Below, in pieces: positions 1-11,008 of a stretch of DNA of 64,000 bases. The stretch is taken from positions 72,501 to 136,500 of the forward strand of contig CAJNDS010002331.1 of NCBI GenBank assembly GCA_905221605.1. The letters are read 5' to 3'. Every line of letters begins with the position of its first letter. Position 1 is the first letter of the stretch. The position numbers and the translations under genes are program-made. Under the pieces are notes generated by a model. The model searched no databases and was not told the origin of the DNA. It was given only the letters and a program-made list of their open reading frames with translations. The stretch is from Symbiodinium natans (Eukaryota; Sar; Dinophyceae; Suessiales; Symbiodiniaceae).

Positions 1-453
1 TGGGAGCCCTCTCAAGATGACTCTTTGAGCGGATGGTGTGAGCACAGAGCCTTTCAAGCTCCATCTAGCTGGCGGCTATCAAGGTTTAGAGTCGGGTTTA
101 GGAAGGCCTATTCGGCAAAGCTGCAAGCAAAGATGAGGGCGTACATCACACACCGGCGAGACTGACACACATATGCAAAGAGCAAAGCAAGTCCGACAGC
201 AACTCCGCACGTGGACAGCGTAGCTGTGGCCGTGCCTCTAGACCCGGCGGAATGGCCCTAAACCCCTACACCCCCGAATCCTAAGCCCCAAATGCCAACC
301 CTACACCCTAAACCCTAAACCCTACTAAACCCTAAACCCTAAACCTTAAACCCTAAACCCTAAACCCTACATTCGAAACCCTAAAAACCTCTCCTCTGCA
401 ACCTGGGCTCAATGGTAGGACGATCTGGCAGCGCGCGGGTCGGTCGTAAAGCC
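1..453. other. Unique spacer with one CCCTAAA tract
   Basis: Positions 1-300 are non-repetitive with no open frame I can support. A CCCTAAA tract of about ten units occupies about 301-371. The rest is unique DNA leading into a 33-bp direct repeat that starts at 454. Confidence 0.6.
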
Positions 454-653
454 AACCATGTTGTTAATCACAAAGTGGACCTTGAAGCATTAGGGGTTTC
501 GGGTTTAGGGCTGAGAGTTTTTATGGTTTAGGGTTTAGGTTTAGGGTCTAGGGTTTAGGGTTTAGGGGTTTAGGGTTTAGGGGTTTAGGGGTTTAGGGTT
601 TGGTTTTAGGGATTAGGGTTAACCATGTTGTTGATCACACAGTGGACCTTGAA
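454..653. repeat. Telomere-like tract flanked by a 33-bp direct repeat
   Basis: The 33 bases at 454-486 recur at 621-653 with two mismatches; both begin AACCATGTTGTT and end GTGGACCTTGAA. Between them lie 134 bases that are mostly degenerate TTTAGGG and GGGGTTTA units. A flanking duplication around a telomere-like insert is the notable point. Confidence 0.75.
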
Positions 654-1013
654 CGACGGTGAAGGCTCCGGGTTGCTCTCCTGTTGATTCATTGGGTTCA
701 GGGTTCAGGGTTTAGGGTTTGAGGTTTAGGATGTAGGCAAAAGCCCTGACCCAGAAACCAAGAGAGATTTAAAAGCACAACGACTTGTACCACCGCGACT
801 CCCGACATGTTTTTAACAACTAAGTTTTAAAGCTGGACACGCGCCAGACGTGAGATTCTCCTGCATGCTACCGGGCTCCCCAAAATGAAGGCACCCATTT
901 GGGGGAGCTCTTTTTGCAGACAATATCGCTGGGTTATATATAAGAGGCACCCATATTCTAGGATGTGCCCAACTAAGGCTCACCCGGTTGGCCCCTTCAA
1001 GCCTTTGGGGATT
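654..1013. other. Spacer, no gene seen
   Basis: Holds a short degenerate TTCAGGG/TTTAGGG run at about 694-735 and otherwise unique DNA. No convincing open frame, RNA gene or inverted repeat was found. Confidence 0.5.
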
Positions 1014-1393
1014 TTAAGGTTTTAGGGTTTTAGGGTTTCGGGTTTTTGGGTTTTGGGTTTTGGGTTTTGGGTTTTGGGTTTAGGGTTTTGGGTTTAGGGT
1101 TTAGGGTTTAGGGTTTAGGGTCTAGGGTCTAGGGTTTAGGGTTTAGGGTTTTAGGGTTTAGGGTTTAGGGTTTAGGGTTTAGGGTTTAGGGTTTAGGGTT
1201 TAGGGTTTAGGGTTTAGGGTTTAGGGTTTTGGGTTTATGGTTTAGGGTTTAGGGTTTAGGGTTTAGGGTTTAGGGTTTAGGGTTTAGGGTTTAGGGTTTA
1301 GGGTTTAGGGTTTAGGGTTTAGGGTTTAGGGTTTAGGGTTTAGGGTTTAGGGTTAGGGCTTAGGGTTTAGGGTTTTAGGGTTTAGGGTTTCAG
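1014..1393 (+). repeat. Long (TTTAGGG)n interstitial telomere-like array
   Basis: About 380 bases of TTTAGGG. The first 80 bases carry TTTTGGG variants, and nearly perfect heptamers follow. It is one of the longest uninterrupted telomere-type arrays in the window. Because unique DNA lies on both sides, it is interstitial and not a chromosome end. Confidence 0.95.
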
Positions 1394-1858
1394 GGCTCCG
1401 GGACTCTTCTTTCCCTCCGAGCGGCTGTGCCACCAGTGGTGTAGGCTGGCAGATCCTGGGACCCCCAACCCCCAAAACACTAAGCCTGCAAACCCCGACC
1501 GCGATAAGCCCGAGACCCAGACACCAAACATGCCCCAAGACAAGAGAAAAAGGATAAGCACCTGAACCTTCAGACCCCAACACCTCCCCCTAAACCCTGT
1601 GCCCCTCAAAGCCACCTACCCCAGGGTCTTAAGTTTTTTTTGGTGGTTTAACAGATTTGCGTTGGGTTGCTAGGTTTTTGTTAAGGAGTCTTTAGGGCTT
1701 TTGAGTTTTAAGGGCCTTTCGGTTTTTGAGGGCATTTTGGGCTTAGGGTTTATTTGGGGCTTTTAGGGCTTGCATGACTGGTGTCCGGGAGTCCCCTGCG
1801 ATTGGTTTAGCATTTAGGGTTTAGGGTTTGAGGTTTAGGGTGTTCCTGTAAAAGGCCA
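1394..1858. other. Unique spacer with weak G/T-rich repeats
   Basis: Unique sequence with loose GGGCTTTTAGGG-like motifs at 1680-1770 and a short TTTAGGG run at 1806-1840. Overlapping minus-strand frames of about 75 codons exist but show neither a domain nor consistent codon bias. Confidence 0.5.
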
Positions 1859-2056
1859 TCCCCCCCCCACCCCCCCCCCCACCCCCCCCCCCACCCCCCC
1901 CCCCCACCCCCCCCCCACCACCCCCCCCCCCACCCCCCCCCACCCCCCACCCCCCCCCCCCACCCCCCCCCCCCCCCCCCCACCCCCCCCCCACCCCCCC
2001 CCACCCCCCCCACCCCCCCCCCCCCCCCCCCCCACCCCCCCCCCCCCGCCCCCCTC
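1859..2056. repeat. Poly-C tract with regular A interruptions
   Basis: About 200 bases of C runs (6-20 long) separated by single A residues. Any glycine- or tryptophan-rich frame here is a product of the repeat. Its length is unlikely to be reliable in an assembly. Confidence 0.95.
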
Positions 2057-3258
2057 TAATCCACAGTCTACCGGCAGGAAGCAGAACCCCAACTGTTAGC
2101 AACTGTTAGGAACTGGTTTGCTTCAGGAGATGGGTTTCGACAAGGATATGTCACCCAAGGTTCCCTACCCCCCCCCCCCCCCACAACTCCGAATGGCTCC
2201 CTAAGCTGCCAGAAGGTTCCCGAGGTACCTAACCCGAACCCTAAACTCTAAACCGGAACCCGGAACCCGAAACCCTAAACCCTAAACCCTGAACCCTGAA
2301 CCCTGAACCCTAAACCCTAAACCCTCCCTAAACCCGAAACCCTAAACTCTAAACCCTCGCTTAAGGACCCTGCAGCCTACCTGTTACTACTCCTTGCTGA
2401 GGAACCCCAAAAGGACAAAAATACTAGTCCCGATATTAGCCTGAATTTGGAAGAATATTTTGTGTTTTTCGGTGTTCCCTGAACCCTAAACCCTATACCC
2501 TAAACCCTAAACCCGAAACCCTAAACATTTGATCGGGGTTCTTAAGCAAATAGTAGGCTAGGCAACTGAACCTTCGACAGGTCTCGGCCAGCTGCAGACA
2601 CTCGGCCAGGATGCCCTTTGTGAGGCTGCGTACGAAGGCTTAGGGTTTAGGGTTTGGGGTTTGGGGTTTAGGGTTTAGGGTTTGGGGTTTGGGGTTTGGG
2701 GTTTGGAGTTTGGGGTTTGGGGTTTGGGGTTTCGGGTTTGGGGTTTGGGATTTGGGGTTTAGGGTTTACGGCTTGCCGTACCCTCGGACCTAAACCCTAA
2801 ACCCTAAACCCTAAACCCTAAACCCTAAACCCTAAACCATCGGTCTGACAAAACCCACCGTGGGGAGCTCCAAAAACCTCCCAAAAGTCTCTCTCCCATG
2901 CCTTAAGCCCTACACCCTACACCCTACACCCTACACCCTAAACCCTAAACCCTAAACCCTAAACCCCAAACCCCAAATCCCAAACCCAAACCCTAAAAGG
3001 TAGAGTCCGGTGCTCTGTGGGGTCTGCGGTTTTAGGTGTGTTTTTTGTGTGTTCCTCAACTTTTGCTGCACGCATGTATGCCCCAGGGCGCTCCGTTCTG
3101 AAAACGTAATGCACAGAGGACCGTTCTAGAGGTGGGTTGCTTGCTGTTTTATGAGACGGCCCTGAGAAGCAGTAAAGACGGGGTTTTGTGTAAGAGTCTT
3201 GCTGCGGGAAGTTTAGACAGCGGGGGGGAGGGGGTGGGGCTGAGCCAATCCCGAAGTA
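2057..3258. other. Mosaic of short telomere-like tracts and spacers
   Basis: CCCTAAA-type tracts lie at about 2237-2358, 2478-2526, 2789-2838 and 2908-2999 (the last with CCCTACA variants). A TTTGGGG/TTTAGGG tract lies at 2637-2772, so orientation flips within 20 bases at about 2780. A poly-C run lies near 2168-2182. The spacer 3000-3258 shows no gene. Confidence 0.7.
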
Positions 3259-3436
3259 TAGGGTTTAGGGTTTAGGGTCTAGGGCTTAGGGTTTAGGGTT
3301 TAGGGTTGAGGGTTTAGGGTTTAGGGTTTAGGGTTAGGGTTTAGGGTTTAGGGTTTAGGGTTTAGGGTTTAGGGTTTAGGGTTTAGGGTTTAGGGTTTAG
3401 GGTTTAGGGTTTAGGGTTTAGGGTTTAGGGTTAGGG
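3259..3436 (+). repeat. (TTTAGGG)n array
   Basis: About 25 heptamers, mostly perfect, with a few TTGAGGG or TCTAGGG variants near the left end. Confidence 0.95.
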
Positions 3437-3916
3437 GCTTAGCCTTAGAGATTGGCTTAGGGGATTGGGGACTTGAGACTTTGGGGGCTTAGGTCTCAAA
3501 GGCGTTGGCCTTATGTAGGGCTCAAGGAGCTAAGGCTGAGGGTTGCAAACCCCAAACCCCTAAACCCCAAACCCCGAGCATTGCATGTGAGGGCTCGAGG
3601 GGATAGGGTCTAGAAAGCATCTAGCCGAGCGCTATGTTGATTACTGTACCAGGGAACCTTGAACCCACAAAAAGGGGAGAAAGGGTACCACTGGGCTACC
3701 ATGCAAAGAGTTTCGCATGCCCTAGAAACCCTGGAAACCTATTAACCCAAAAAAAGCCAAAAGCCTGAACCCAGCGTCGCGGCCTGTCCACAAAAGGCAG
3801 CATCGCCATGGATGAGCACCTCATGAAGACACGACGACTTTTCTAGAGTTTACCGATTCCGGGTGAGTTCGGGGTTCTTATAGGTTCAAGGTCTGCGTTT
3901 CACTTTTTTTTGTTCG
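3437..3916. other. Spacer with a MITE-like fragment
   Basis: Unique DNA. Positions 3650-3703 resemble the right half of the family-A inverted-repeat elements: an A-rich AAAAAGGGG segment, then GGGTACCACTGGGCTACCA. No left terminal repeat is visible, so I call it a fragment. No gene seen. Confidence 0.5.
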
Positions 3917-4004
3917 GGGGTGGGGTGGGGTGGGGTGGGGTGGGGTGGGGTGGGGTGGGGTGGGGTGGGGTGGGGTGGGGTGGGGTGGGGTGGGGTGGGG
4001 GCGG
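3917..4004 (+). repeat. (GGGGT)n pentamer array
   Basis: About 17 tandem GGGGT units followed by a G-rich tail. Strong G-quadruplex potential on the plus strand. Confidence 0.95.
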
Positions 4005-4371
4005 GGGGTTGCAAAACCTATGTATGTAGGGGGTTGGGCTTTCGACCCGGAGACCCAAAACTAGGCTCTACAAAGTTCAGCGTCCGCAGTCTTGTCAGTC
4101 TTGGTAGCCCCGCAACCATCTTCCAATAATTGGGCGCCTTTCTTTGTTGTTGATAGATATATTTATCTTATTTTTAAATATATATGTATATATGTATATA
4201 TGCATATGTATGTGTTTATGTATATATATATATATAGAGAAACACATATACACGTACATACAGAGTGAGCGAAGCTCGAAACCGAAAAGGGCATAACAGG
4301 GTACCAATGGACCACCAGGCAGTAGAGTCTCCTGGGGTTTATGGTTGGCGCTTCGGGGCAACACGAATCCC
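4005..4371. other. Spacer with AT-rich tract and MITE fragment
   Basis: Positions 4155-4250 are TATA-rich (repeated TATATGTATA), unlike the GC-rich surroundings. Positions 4270-4321 resemble the right half of family-A elements (AAAAGGGC, then GGGTACCAATGGACCACCA). No gene supported. Confidence 0.5.
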
Positions 4372-4884
4372 TAGACTCTAGACTCTAAACCCTAAACCCT
4401 AAACCCTAAACCCTAAACCCTAAACCCTAAACCCTAAACCCTAAACCCTGAACCCCAGTTTGGGGGGGGGGGGGCGGGGAGATTTCGGGTCTGAGGTTCA
4501 GGCCTTCACATCCAGTCTCCAAAAGCCCTTTGACAGCCTCAAACCGTAGAGGGCTGGAACAAGGTCAGCCTTCCCCGACAACCCTAAACCCTAAACCCTA
4601 AACACTAAACCCTAAACCCTAAACCCTAAACCCTAAACCCTAAACCCAGAATTGCTTCGGATATCCTAGAGCTACCTGCTCCCGGAGTTGCTGTGCTGGG
4701 CCCCTAGATTTGAACTAGGGCTACCTGCTCCTTCAGACGGGTCTAGGGTTTAGGCTTTATAGGCTTTATAGGGTTTATAGGGTTTGGGGTTTGGGGTTTA
4801 GGGTTTAGGGTTTAGGGTTTAGGGTTTAGGGTTTAGGGTTTAGGGTTTAGGGTTTAGGGTTTAGGGTTTAGGGTCGAGGGCTTA
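4372..4884. repeat. Cluster of telomere-like tracts, both orientations
   Basis: CCCTAAA at 4372-4456, a poly-G run at 4461-4473, CCCTAAA at 4578-4648 and TTTAGGG at 4742-4884. The spacer 4649-4741 carries GCTACCTGCTCC twice and a tRNA T-arm-like hairpin that I do not accept as a tRNA. Confidence 0.85.
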
Positions 4885-4996
4885 GGGTTCAGCATCTTAT
4901 GTTCTAGCTTCTTCGAGCCAAGCCGAGCTAGAAGACAAAACCACCCACTCAGAGAATCCCATAACATTAAGAAAATACAAAGTTCACTCAATCCAT
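4885..4996. repeat. Dispersed repeat F, copy 1
   Basis: Shares an ordered series of blocks with 62632-62725: GGTTCAGCATCT at the left, a CTAGCTTC-type segment, then CAGAGAATCCC and AAGTTCACT/AAGCTCAC at the right. Both copies directly follow a TTTAGGG tract. Nature unknown. Confidence 0.6.
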
Positions 4997-5041
4997 AAAC
5001 CTTGGGCTCCATACCCCCGTGCCCGAAATCGTAAGCCTTAA

Positions 5042-5148
5042 CCCAGAGACTCCAAAACCCCTTAATTAAGGAAAAAACCTTAAATAAAAATAGGAACCCT
5101 AATGATTTAAGGTATATTCCTTAATTAAGGGGTTTTGGAGTCTCTGGG
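5042..5148. mobile_element. MITE family E, copy 1 (30-bp perfect terminal inverted repeats)
   Basis: The 30 bases at 5042-5071, beginning CCCAGAGACTCC, are the exact reverse complement of 5119-5148. The 47-bp centre is AT-rich. The same termini occur at 18731-18839. No coding capacity, and no convincing target-site duplication. It looks like a non-autonomous inverted-repeat transposon. Confidence 0.85.
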
Positions 5149-6073
5149 AAGGCCAGACCCTTGAGCGCCCAACAGGGCCGGTCGATTTTCGCCATTAAGG
5201 TGTATGTATTTATTTATCTATTTATATGTTTCTCTGTTTCATTTATTATATACGATAGGACCGGAAAGGTTTAGGGTTTAGGGGTGTAGGGCTTTTTAGT
5301 GGGGCTGTCGCGCAAGGCCATACGTCTAGGATTGAAGTCCGTGGCGCAGCGGCCACCTTCCGCATGTCCTGGTTGCCCGTGTAGTCCTTCGAGGGCTCAT
5401 AAACCCAAGACCATAAATCCAAAACCCTAAACCCTAAACCCGAAAGCCCTAAACCCTAAAGTTTACACCCAAAAACCTAAAGCCTAAAACCTAACCCTAA
5501 ACCTTAGCCTTAAACCCCTCAACCCGATGCCCCCCTAAATCCTAAAGGCGTGTGGAGCATCCCTAGCCCTTGGTAGACATTAGCATAGCAAGGGTGCCCT
5601 CTTGGGGGGGGGGGGGAGGTTGGCTTCTTATCTTGCAAGAGAGCCGCGAACCTTTCAAAAGGTCAACAACAAGGGCACCACGGTGCTAACTGCCCTACGG
5701 TTCAAAACCCAGAAAAAGGCAACACAAATCCGTAGGAGCACCAATGCCTCCTTAGGACGGTCCTTTTGGAGGCCTGAGGGTTTAGGGGTTTAGGGTTTCA
5801 GGTTTATGGTTTTGAGACCCGAATCCTGAAACTGAAGGTAACCTCTCGGGTCGAGCTGAGGGCGGGGGCATCAGGAAAGATCCTCGGATTTAGGGTTTAG
5901 GGTTTAGGGTTTAAGGTCCGTAAACCCCTGGAAACCCCCAAATATGGCTTAGGGCCAGTTCGGGCCGCTAGTGGTTCAGGGTTCCCGCCCTTGCACCTGC
6001 TTCGCCCGCGTCATGCCGAGAACAACCGGGTCAACAGCCTTCCAAAAGTGCCCATTCCCTAAATAGCCCTTAG
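5149..6073. other. Spacer with degenerate telomere-like DNA
   Basis: Holds an AT-rich patch at 5190-5265, a degenerate CCCTAAA zone at 5400-5545, a G run at 5605-5617, and short TTTAGGG tracts at about 5776-5812 and 5888-5915. A 63-codon plus frame at 5602-5793 starts in the G run and has no recognisable domain. No gene supported. Confidence 0.5.
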
Positions 6074-6303
6074 CTTAGGGTTTAGGGTTTAGGGTTTAGG
6101 GCTTAGGGTTTAGGGTTTAGGGTTTAGGGTTTACGGGTTTAGGGGTTTAGGGGTTTAGGGGTTTAGGGGTTTAGGGGTTTAGGGGTTTAGGGGTTTAGGG
6201 GTTTAGGGTTTAGGGTTTAGGGTTTAGGGTTTAGGGTTTAGGTTTTAGGGTTTTAGGGTTTAGGGTTTAGGGTTTAGGGTTTAGGGTTTAGGGTTTAGGG
6301 TTA
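6074..6303 (+). repeat. TTTAGGG array with an internal GGGGTTTA block
   Basis: Perfect heptamers flank a homogeneous block of about nine octamers (GGGGTTTA) at about 6131-6200, so a variant has expanded locally within the array. Confidence 0.95.
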
Positions 6304-6314
6304 CTGTTGGTTAG

Positions 6315-6399
6315 TAGGGAATGAGGGCATGAGGTAGCCCATAATCCCTCAAGGGGTATATGCCGCGGGATATGGGGTACCTCATGCCCTCGTTCCCTA
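6315..6399. repeat. Long hairpin (28-bp stem, 29-nt loop)
   Basis: Positions 6315-6342 are complementary to 6372-6399 with two mismatches (arm begins TAGGGAATGAGGGCATGAGG). It abuts the TTTAGGG array. It may be a foldback element or the remains of an inverted duplication. No gene is associated with it. Confidence 0.85.
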
Positions 6400-6849
6400 A
6401 TCGTCCCTGAGCCCTAAAACTCTAAAACTCAACCCTAGGGTTCAAGGCTGTCTCAGTTTAGGGTTTAAGGATTAGGGTTTAGGGTTTATGGTTTGGGGTT
6501 TGTACCTGGGTTGGGGCTCAGGGTATAGAGCTTAGGGTTCACCAGGCTCAACGCTTGAAAACTGAAAGTGTGGGAGGGGTCGGCTTGCTAAGGAGCGACC
6601 CTTATTTTTGACGCTTCTCCGTGCGCTAACCCAAACCCTAAACCCTAAACCCTAAACCCTAAACCCTAAACCCTAAACCCTAAACCCTAAACCCTAAACC
6701 CTAAACCCTAAACCCTAAACCCTAAACCCTAAACCCTAAACCCTAAACCCTAAACCCTAAACCCTAACCTAAACCCTAAACCCTAAACCCTAAACCCTAA
6801 ACCCTCAACCCTGAACCCTAAGTTGCCTTTTGGGGCAGGAGGGTGGGGG
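6400..6849. repeat. CCCTAAA array and degenerate flank
   Basis: Positions 6400-6624 are unique or degenerate. About 6625-6822 is a CCCTAAA array of roughly 26 units. Confidence 0.9.
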
Positions 6850-7085
6850 GTGGAGGGTTGGGGGGGGGGCGGGGGGGGGGGGCGGAAGAAAGGGGGGTGG
6901 GGGGGGGGGGGGGGGGAGGGGGGGGGGGGGAGGGGGGGGGGAGAGGGGGGGGGGAGGGGGGGGGGAGGGGGGGGGGGAGGGGGGGGAGGGGGGGGGGGGG
7001 AGGGGGGGGGGGAGGGGGGGGGGGGGGGGGGGAGGGGGGGGGGAGGGGGGGGGGGAGAGGGGGGGGGGGGGAGGGGGGGGGGGGA
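6850..7085. repeat. Poly-G tract with regular A interruptions
   Basis: About 235 bases of G runs separated by single A residues (complement: C and T). Long glycine/arginine or proline/serine frames here come from the repeat. It is the strand counterpart of the 1859-2056 tract but with a different spacer base. Confidence 0.95.
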
Positions 7086-7247
7086 GGACACTGAAACCAC
7101 GCCTACATGAAGCAGATGCGGCCTTGAACTCCGGATCTAGACTCACCTAATGTAGGGGCCTGAATAATTAGAATAAGGTTGGCGGTTGGGGGGGGGAGTG
7201 TAGTATAGCTATACAGAGACCATGAGGGACACTTTAAGTACTTATTT

Positions 7248-7602
7248 CTATATTGCCCGAGCTGATGCTTCCTCTTGGTCCAAAGTCCTCAGTGAGTCTA
7301 GCCAGAACTCTCGTTCGTGGAAGCGGAGGTAGGAGTGCATGAAGGACTCCAGCACGAGTGCTTGCGCTTTGGCTGCGAAGCACGAGGAGTGGCAGGCGGT
7401 CCATGCCAGTCTCGTTCTCGGCGAAGATGCGGCTATACCGCTGACTGCACAGGATCAGCGCGGAGTTCTCTGGCTTGACTTTCAGTAAGGACTGGTGGCT
7501 GCACCCGATCTTCAAGAACTTCGAAGTGAAGATGACGTGGAAGACGCCCAGCTCGGGCTGGCTTGAGGGCTTGAGAATTACGGTCAGAGTTTGGGTGCTC
7601 AC
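7248..7602 (-). pseudogene. Frameshifted coding remnant, function unknown
   Basis: I do not recognise the family. The minus strand from 7602 down to about 7405 reads as protein-like sequence with strongly GC-ending codons (for example PELGVFHVIFTSKFLKIG, then ENSALILCSQRYSRIFAE). After about 7405 that frame turns low-complexity, while the next frame continues with equally GC-rich codons (AQALVLESFMHSYLRFHE, then EFWLDSLRTLDQEEAS) to a TAG at 7248-7250. The simplest reading is one coding sequence broken by a single-base indel near 7400-7410. There is no ATG at the 5' end (the frame opens at a GTG), so the remnant is also 5'-truncated or lacks upstream exons. Confidence 0.5.
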
Positions 7603-8052
7603 AAGTTATACGCCCTAGCCCTAAACCATGAACCCTAATCTAAACCTTAAACCCTGAATTCCGAAACCTCAGCCCTGAACCCGCCCCAAAACCCCGAGCC
7701 CGCCTCGAGATGCGAAGGGTTGGGGGCCAGGGTCAGCTGCACCGAGGTGTTGCCGATCCGGCCTTGCAGGTACCCTACAACCAACAAACCCCTAAACCCT
7801 AAACCCAAATCTTTCCCTCTGGGAAAATCAACACCGCAATCAAACCTAGACCCTAAACCCTGAGCCCTAAACCCTAAACCCTAAAACCTAGAAACCCTAA
7901 ACCCCAAACCCTAACCCTAAACCCTAAACCCTTAACCCTAAACCCTAGTAAACGTCCTTCAGAATGGGAGGGTGTGTGGTTTCTCGCCGCGGGAATTTGG
8001 TGAATCTGCACGCAGGGGGCTCTGGAGTGCCCATGAGGCTCCTTGGAGGCTC
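7603..8052. other. Spacer with CCCTAAA tract
   Basis: Degenerate CCCTAAA at 7615-7690, unique DNA to about 7790, then a CCCTAAA tract at about 7790-7949. No gene seen. Confidence 0.6.
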
Positions 8053-9027
<975 letters not shown>

Positions 9028-9119
9028 GGGACCCTTGGGGATATAGACCCTCTGAATAAGGTCCCAGTTTAAGAGAGCCACAAGAGGGTTCAGAAGGGGT
9101 CCCTTTTGAGGGTCCCATT
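9028..9119. mobile_element. Inverted-repeat (foldback) element, MITE-like
   Basis: Starts GGGGGACCCTTGGGG and ends with TTTTGAGGGTCCC. The internal segments CCCTCTGAA and AGAGGGTTCAGAAGG also pair. About 92 bp, non-coding. Related in style to family D at 15493-15580. Confidence 0.5.
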
Positions 9120-11008
9120 CGACAAAAAACCAGGCAAATTTCAGGCACCTCGCCGCCGCTTCACGGCAGGCCGCTTCACTCCCCGACACCAGGACCCCTC
9201 AACCCTAAACCCTAAACCCTAAACCCTAAACCCTGAACATCGGTGGTGCAGTCGCAGCTGGCTGTGATCTGTGCCGACTTCCCACTCAAGAGAGTCACAT
9301 CGACACACAGAGACATGGCGCGAGAAACCACGGCCCCCGAAATTGAAATCCAAAAGCACTGACCGGATGCCTAGCCCAAACCCTCACAACCTTACCTAGC
9401 CTTTGTACCCTTTCAAGAGACATGTGTGTTCCCGGCCATTATGCTAAATAGACTCAGACTTGTCAGGTTGCCGGAAGTACACCACACCACGAAAACGCCC
9501 TCGGGCTGAAACCGCTGGCACGCCAATGCCCCTGACCCCTAAACCCTGGACTCTCAACCAGAAGCCCTAAACCCTAAACCCTAAACCCTAAACCCTAAAC
9601 CCTAAACCCTAAACCCTAAACCCTGAAACCCTAAACCCTAAACCCTGAACCCTGAACCCTAAACCTTGAACCCAGCCCGAGCCCATTCAGCCTGCTGAGG
9701 ACAAAACTTAGGGCCGAGGTCGGCTGCCGGGGTAGTTCGCCGCATGGTTTCTAGCAGTTTTGGGCTCCTGGCCTCTAGGGTTCCAGGCTTTAGGGTTTAG
9801 GGTTTAGGGTTTAGGGTTTAGGGTTTAGCGTTTAGGGTTTAGGGTTTAGGGTTTAGGGTTTAGGGTTTAGGGTTCTGGGATCTGCTGTAGAATAGCTTGT
9901 GTGCTGCAAAAAGCTCGGGATGTGTTGATGTGGGGGGGGGGAAGGAGGAATGAAGAATTATAGCGATTTGCCTCAGAATGAAAACTTCGACATTCCCCCT
10001 TGTTTTTTTAATAATCACAAGTCCTATGTTCCTAATACTTAAACCCAAAACCCTAAACCCTAGTTCATGTTTGCTTATACACACACCGAGGGAATATTAA
10101 CAATGTTGTAGATATTCTGGCTCTAAGGGAACCACAACAAGGTTCCGAAGGACCGAGATGCTTTAAATCTCCCAGGAGGTCGTTTTGCTCTCCAAACTCC
10201 TTGGCGAAGGGTTCAGGGTTTAATGAGGGTTTAGGGTTAGGGTTTATGGTTTAGGGCTTAGGGCTCTACGGTTTAGGGTTTAGAAGGCTTAGGATGTATG
10301 TAGGGTTCGGGGTTTAGGGTGGCATATGGAGTGATGCAGCATGCCGCAGCCACAGCACCACAGAAGCCTATGAGTCGTTAAAAAGCCAGGCCCTAAGCAC
10401 GCACAAACATAAACGGCAACATGCGAAAGCCCACATAACACGACACGCTAAAACACGCAGTCAATGTCAAAACAATCTACACGCCCCAACCCTCCCAAAA
10501 CCCCAAACCCTGAACGCCCTCGGCCCCCTCAACCCTGAGAAATAACACTGCGAGTATCCTAAACACTTGACCCCAAACGCTGAACAGCAACACCGAGAAA
10601 AGCTCCTCAACCCTTGCCGCCTTTTGCCTACATAGCACTCCGCGGAACGTCCTGAAGTCTGCACACCTTGTTAAGGGCTTGGGGTTTTGGGGCTTGGGGT
10701 TTTGCTGATTCGTAACCCCAAGCAAACACACTGAATAGACTAAGGGCATGCAGTCCAAAAAGCTCCCAAGTCCTGCCCGAAGAAAGGCGAAACACAAACC
10801 CCAAGTCCTGAACTCACTAAATTCGCTGAATCCGGAACGCAAAGCAGTCTCCAAGGGGCTGAACTGCCAGCAAAGTCGACTTGCGATTGAGGAACGTAAG
10901 GCTTTACACTTTAGGGTCTCGCGCTGGGTTTCTCACACTGACTCTCGCTCTCAATCTCAATTTCGGTTGCTGCCTCTCTCTCCCTCTCTCGTTCCTAGCC
11001 CCTCTCTC
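9120..11008. other. Mosaic of unique DNA and telomere-like tracts
   Basis: CCCTAAA tracts at 9198-9238 and 9536-9672; TTTAGGG at 9785-9874; degenerate TTTAGGG at 10208-10325. Unique stretches 9239-9535, 9876-10207 and 10330-11008 hold no gene I can support. A pyrimidine-rich CTCTCTC patch lies at 10970-11005. Confidence 0.55.

Noticed and set aside
400-460. GGCTCAATGGTAGGAC resembles a tRNA A box
   Set aside because: No T-loop or B box follows within tRNA length.
1807-2102. Long glycine-rich or tryptophan/glycine-rich frames
   Set aside because: They translate the poly-C/poly-G tract. The same applies at 6783-7150.
4669-4740. tRNA T-arm-like hairpin (CTAG-ATTTGAA-CTAG) with box-B resemblance on the minus strand
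   Set aside because: No matching acceptor stem, D-arm or anticodon arm at the required distance. It may be a tRNA-derived scrap, but nothing supports a gene.
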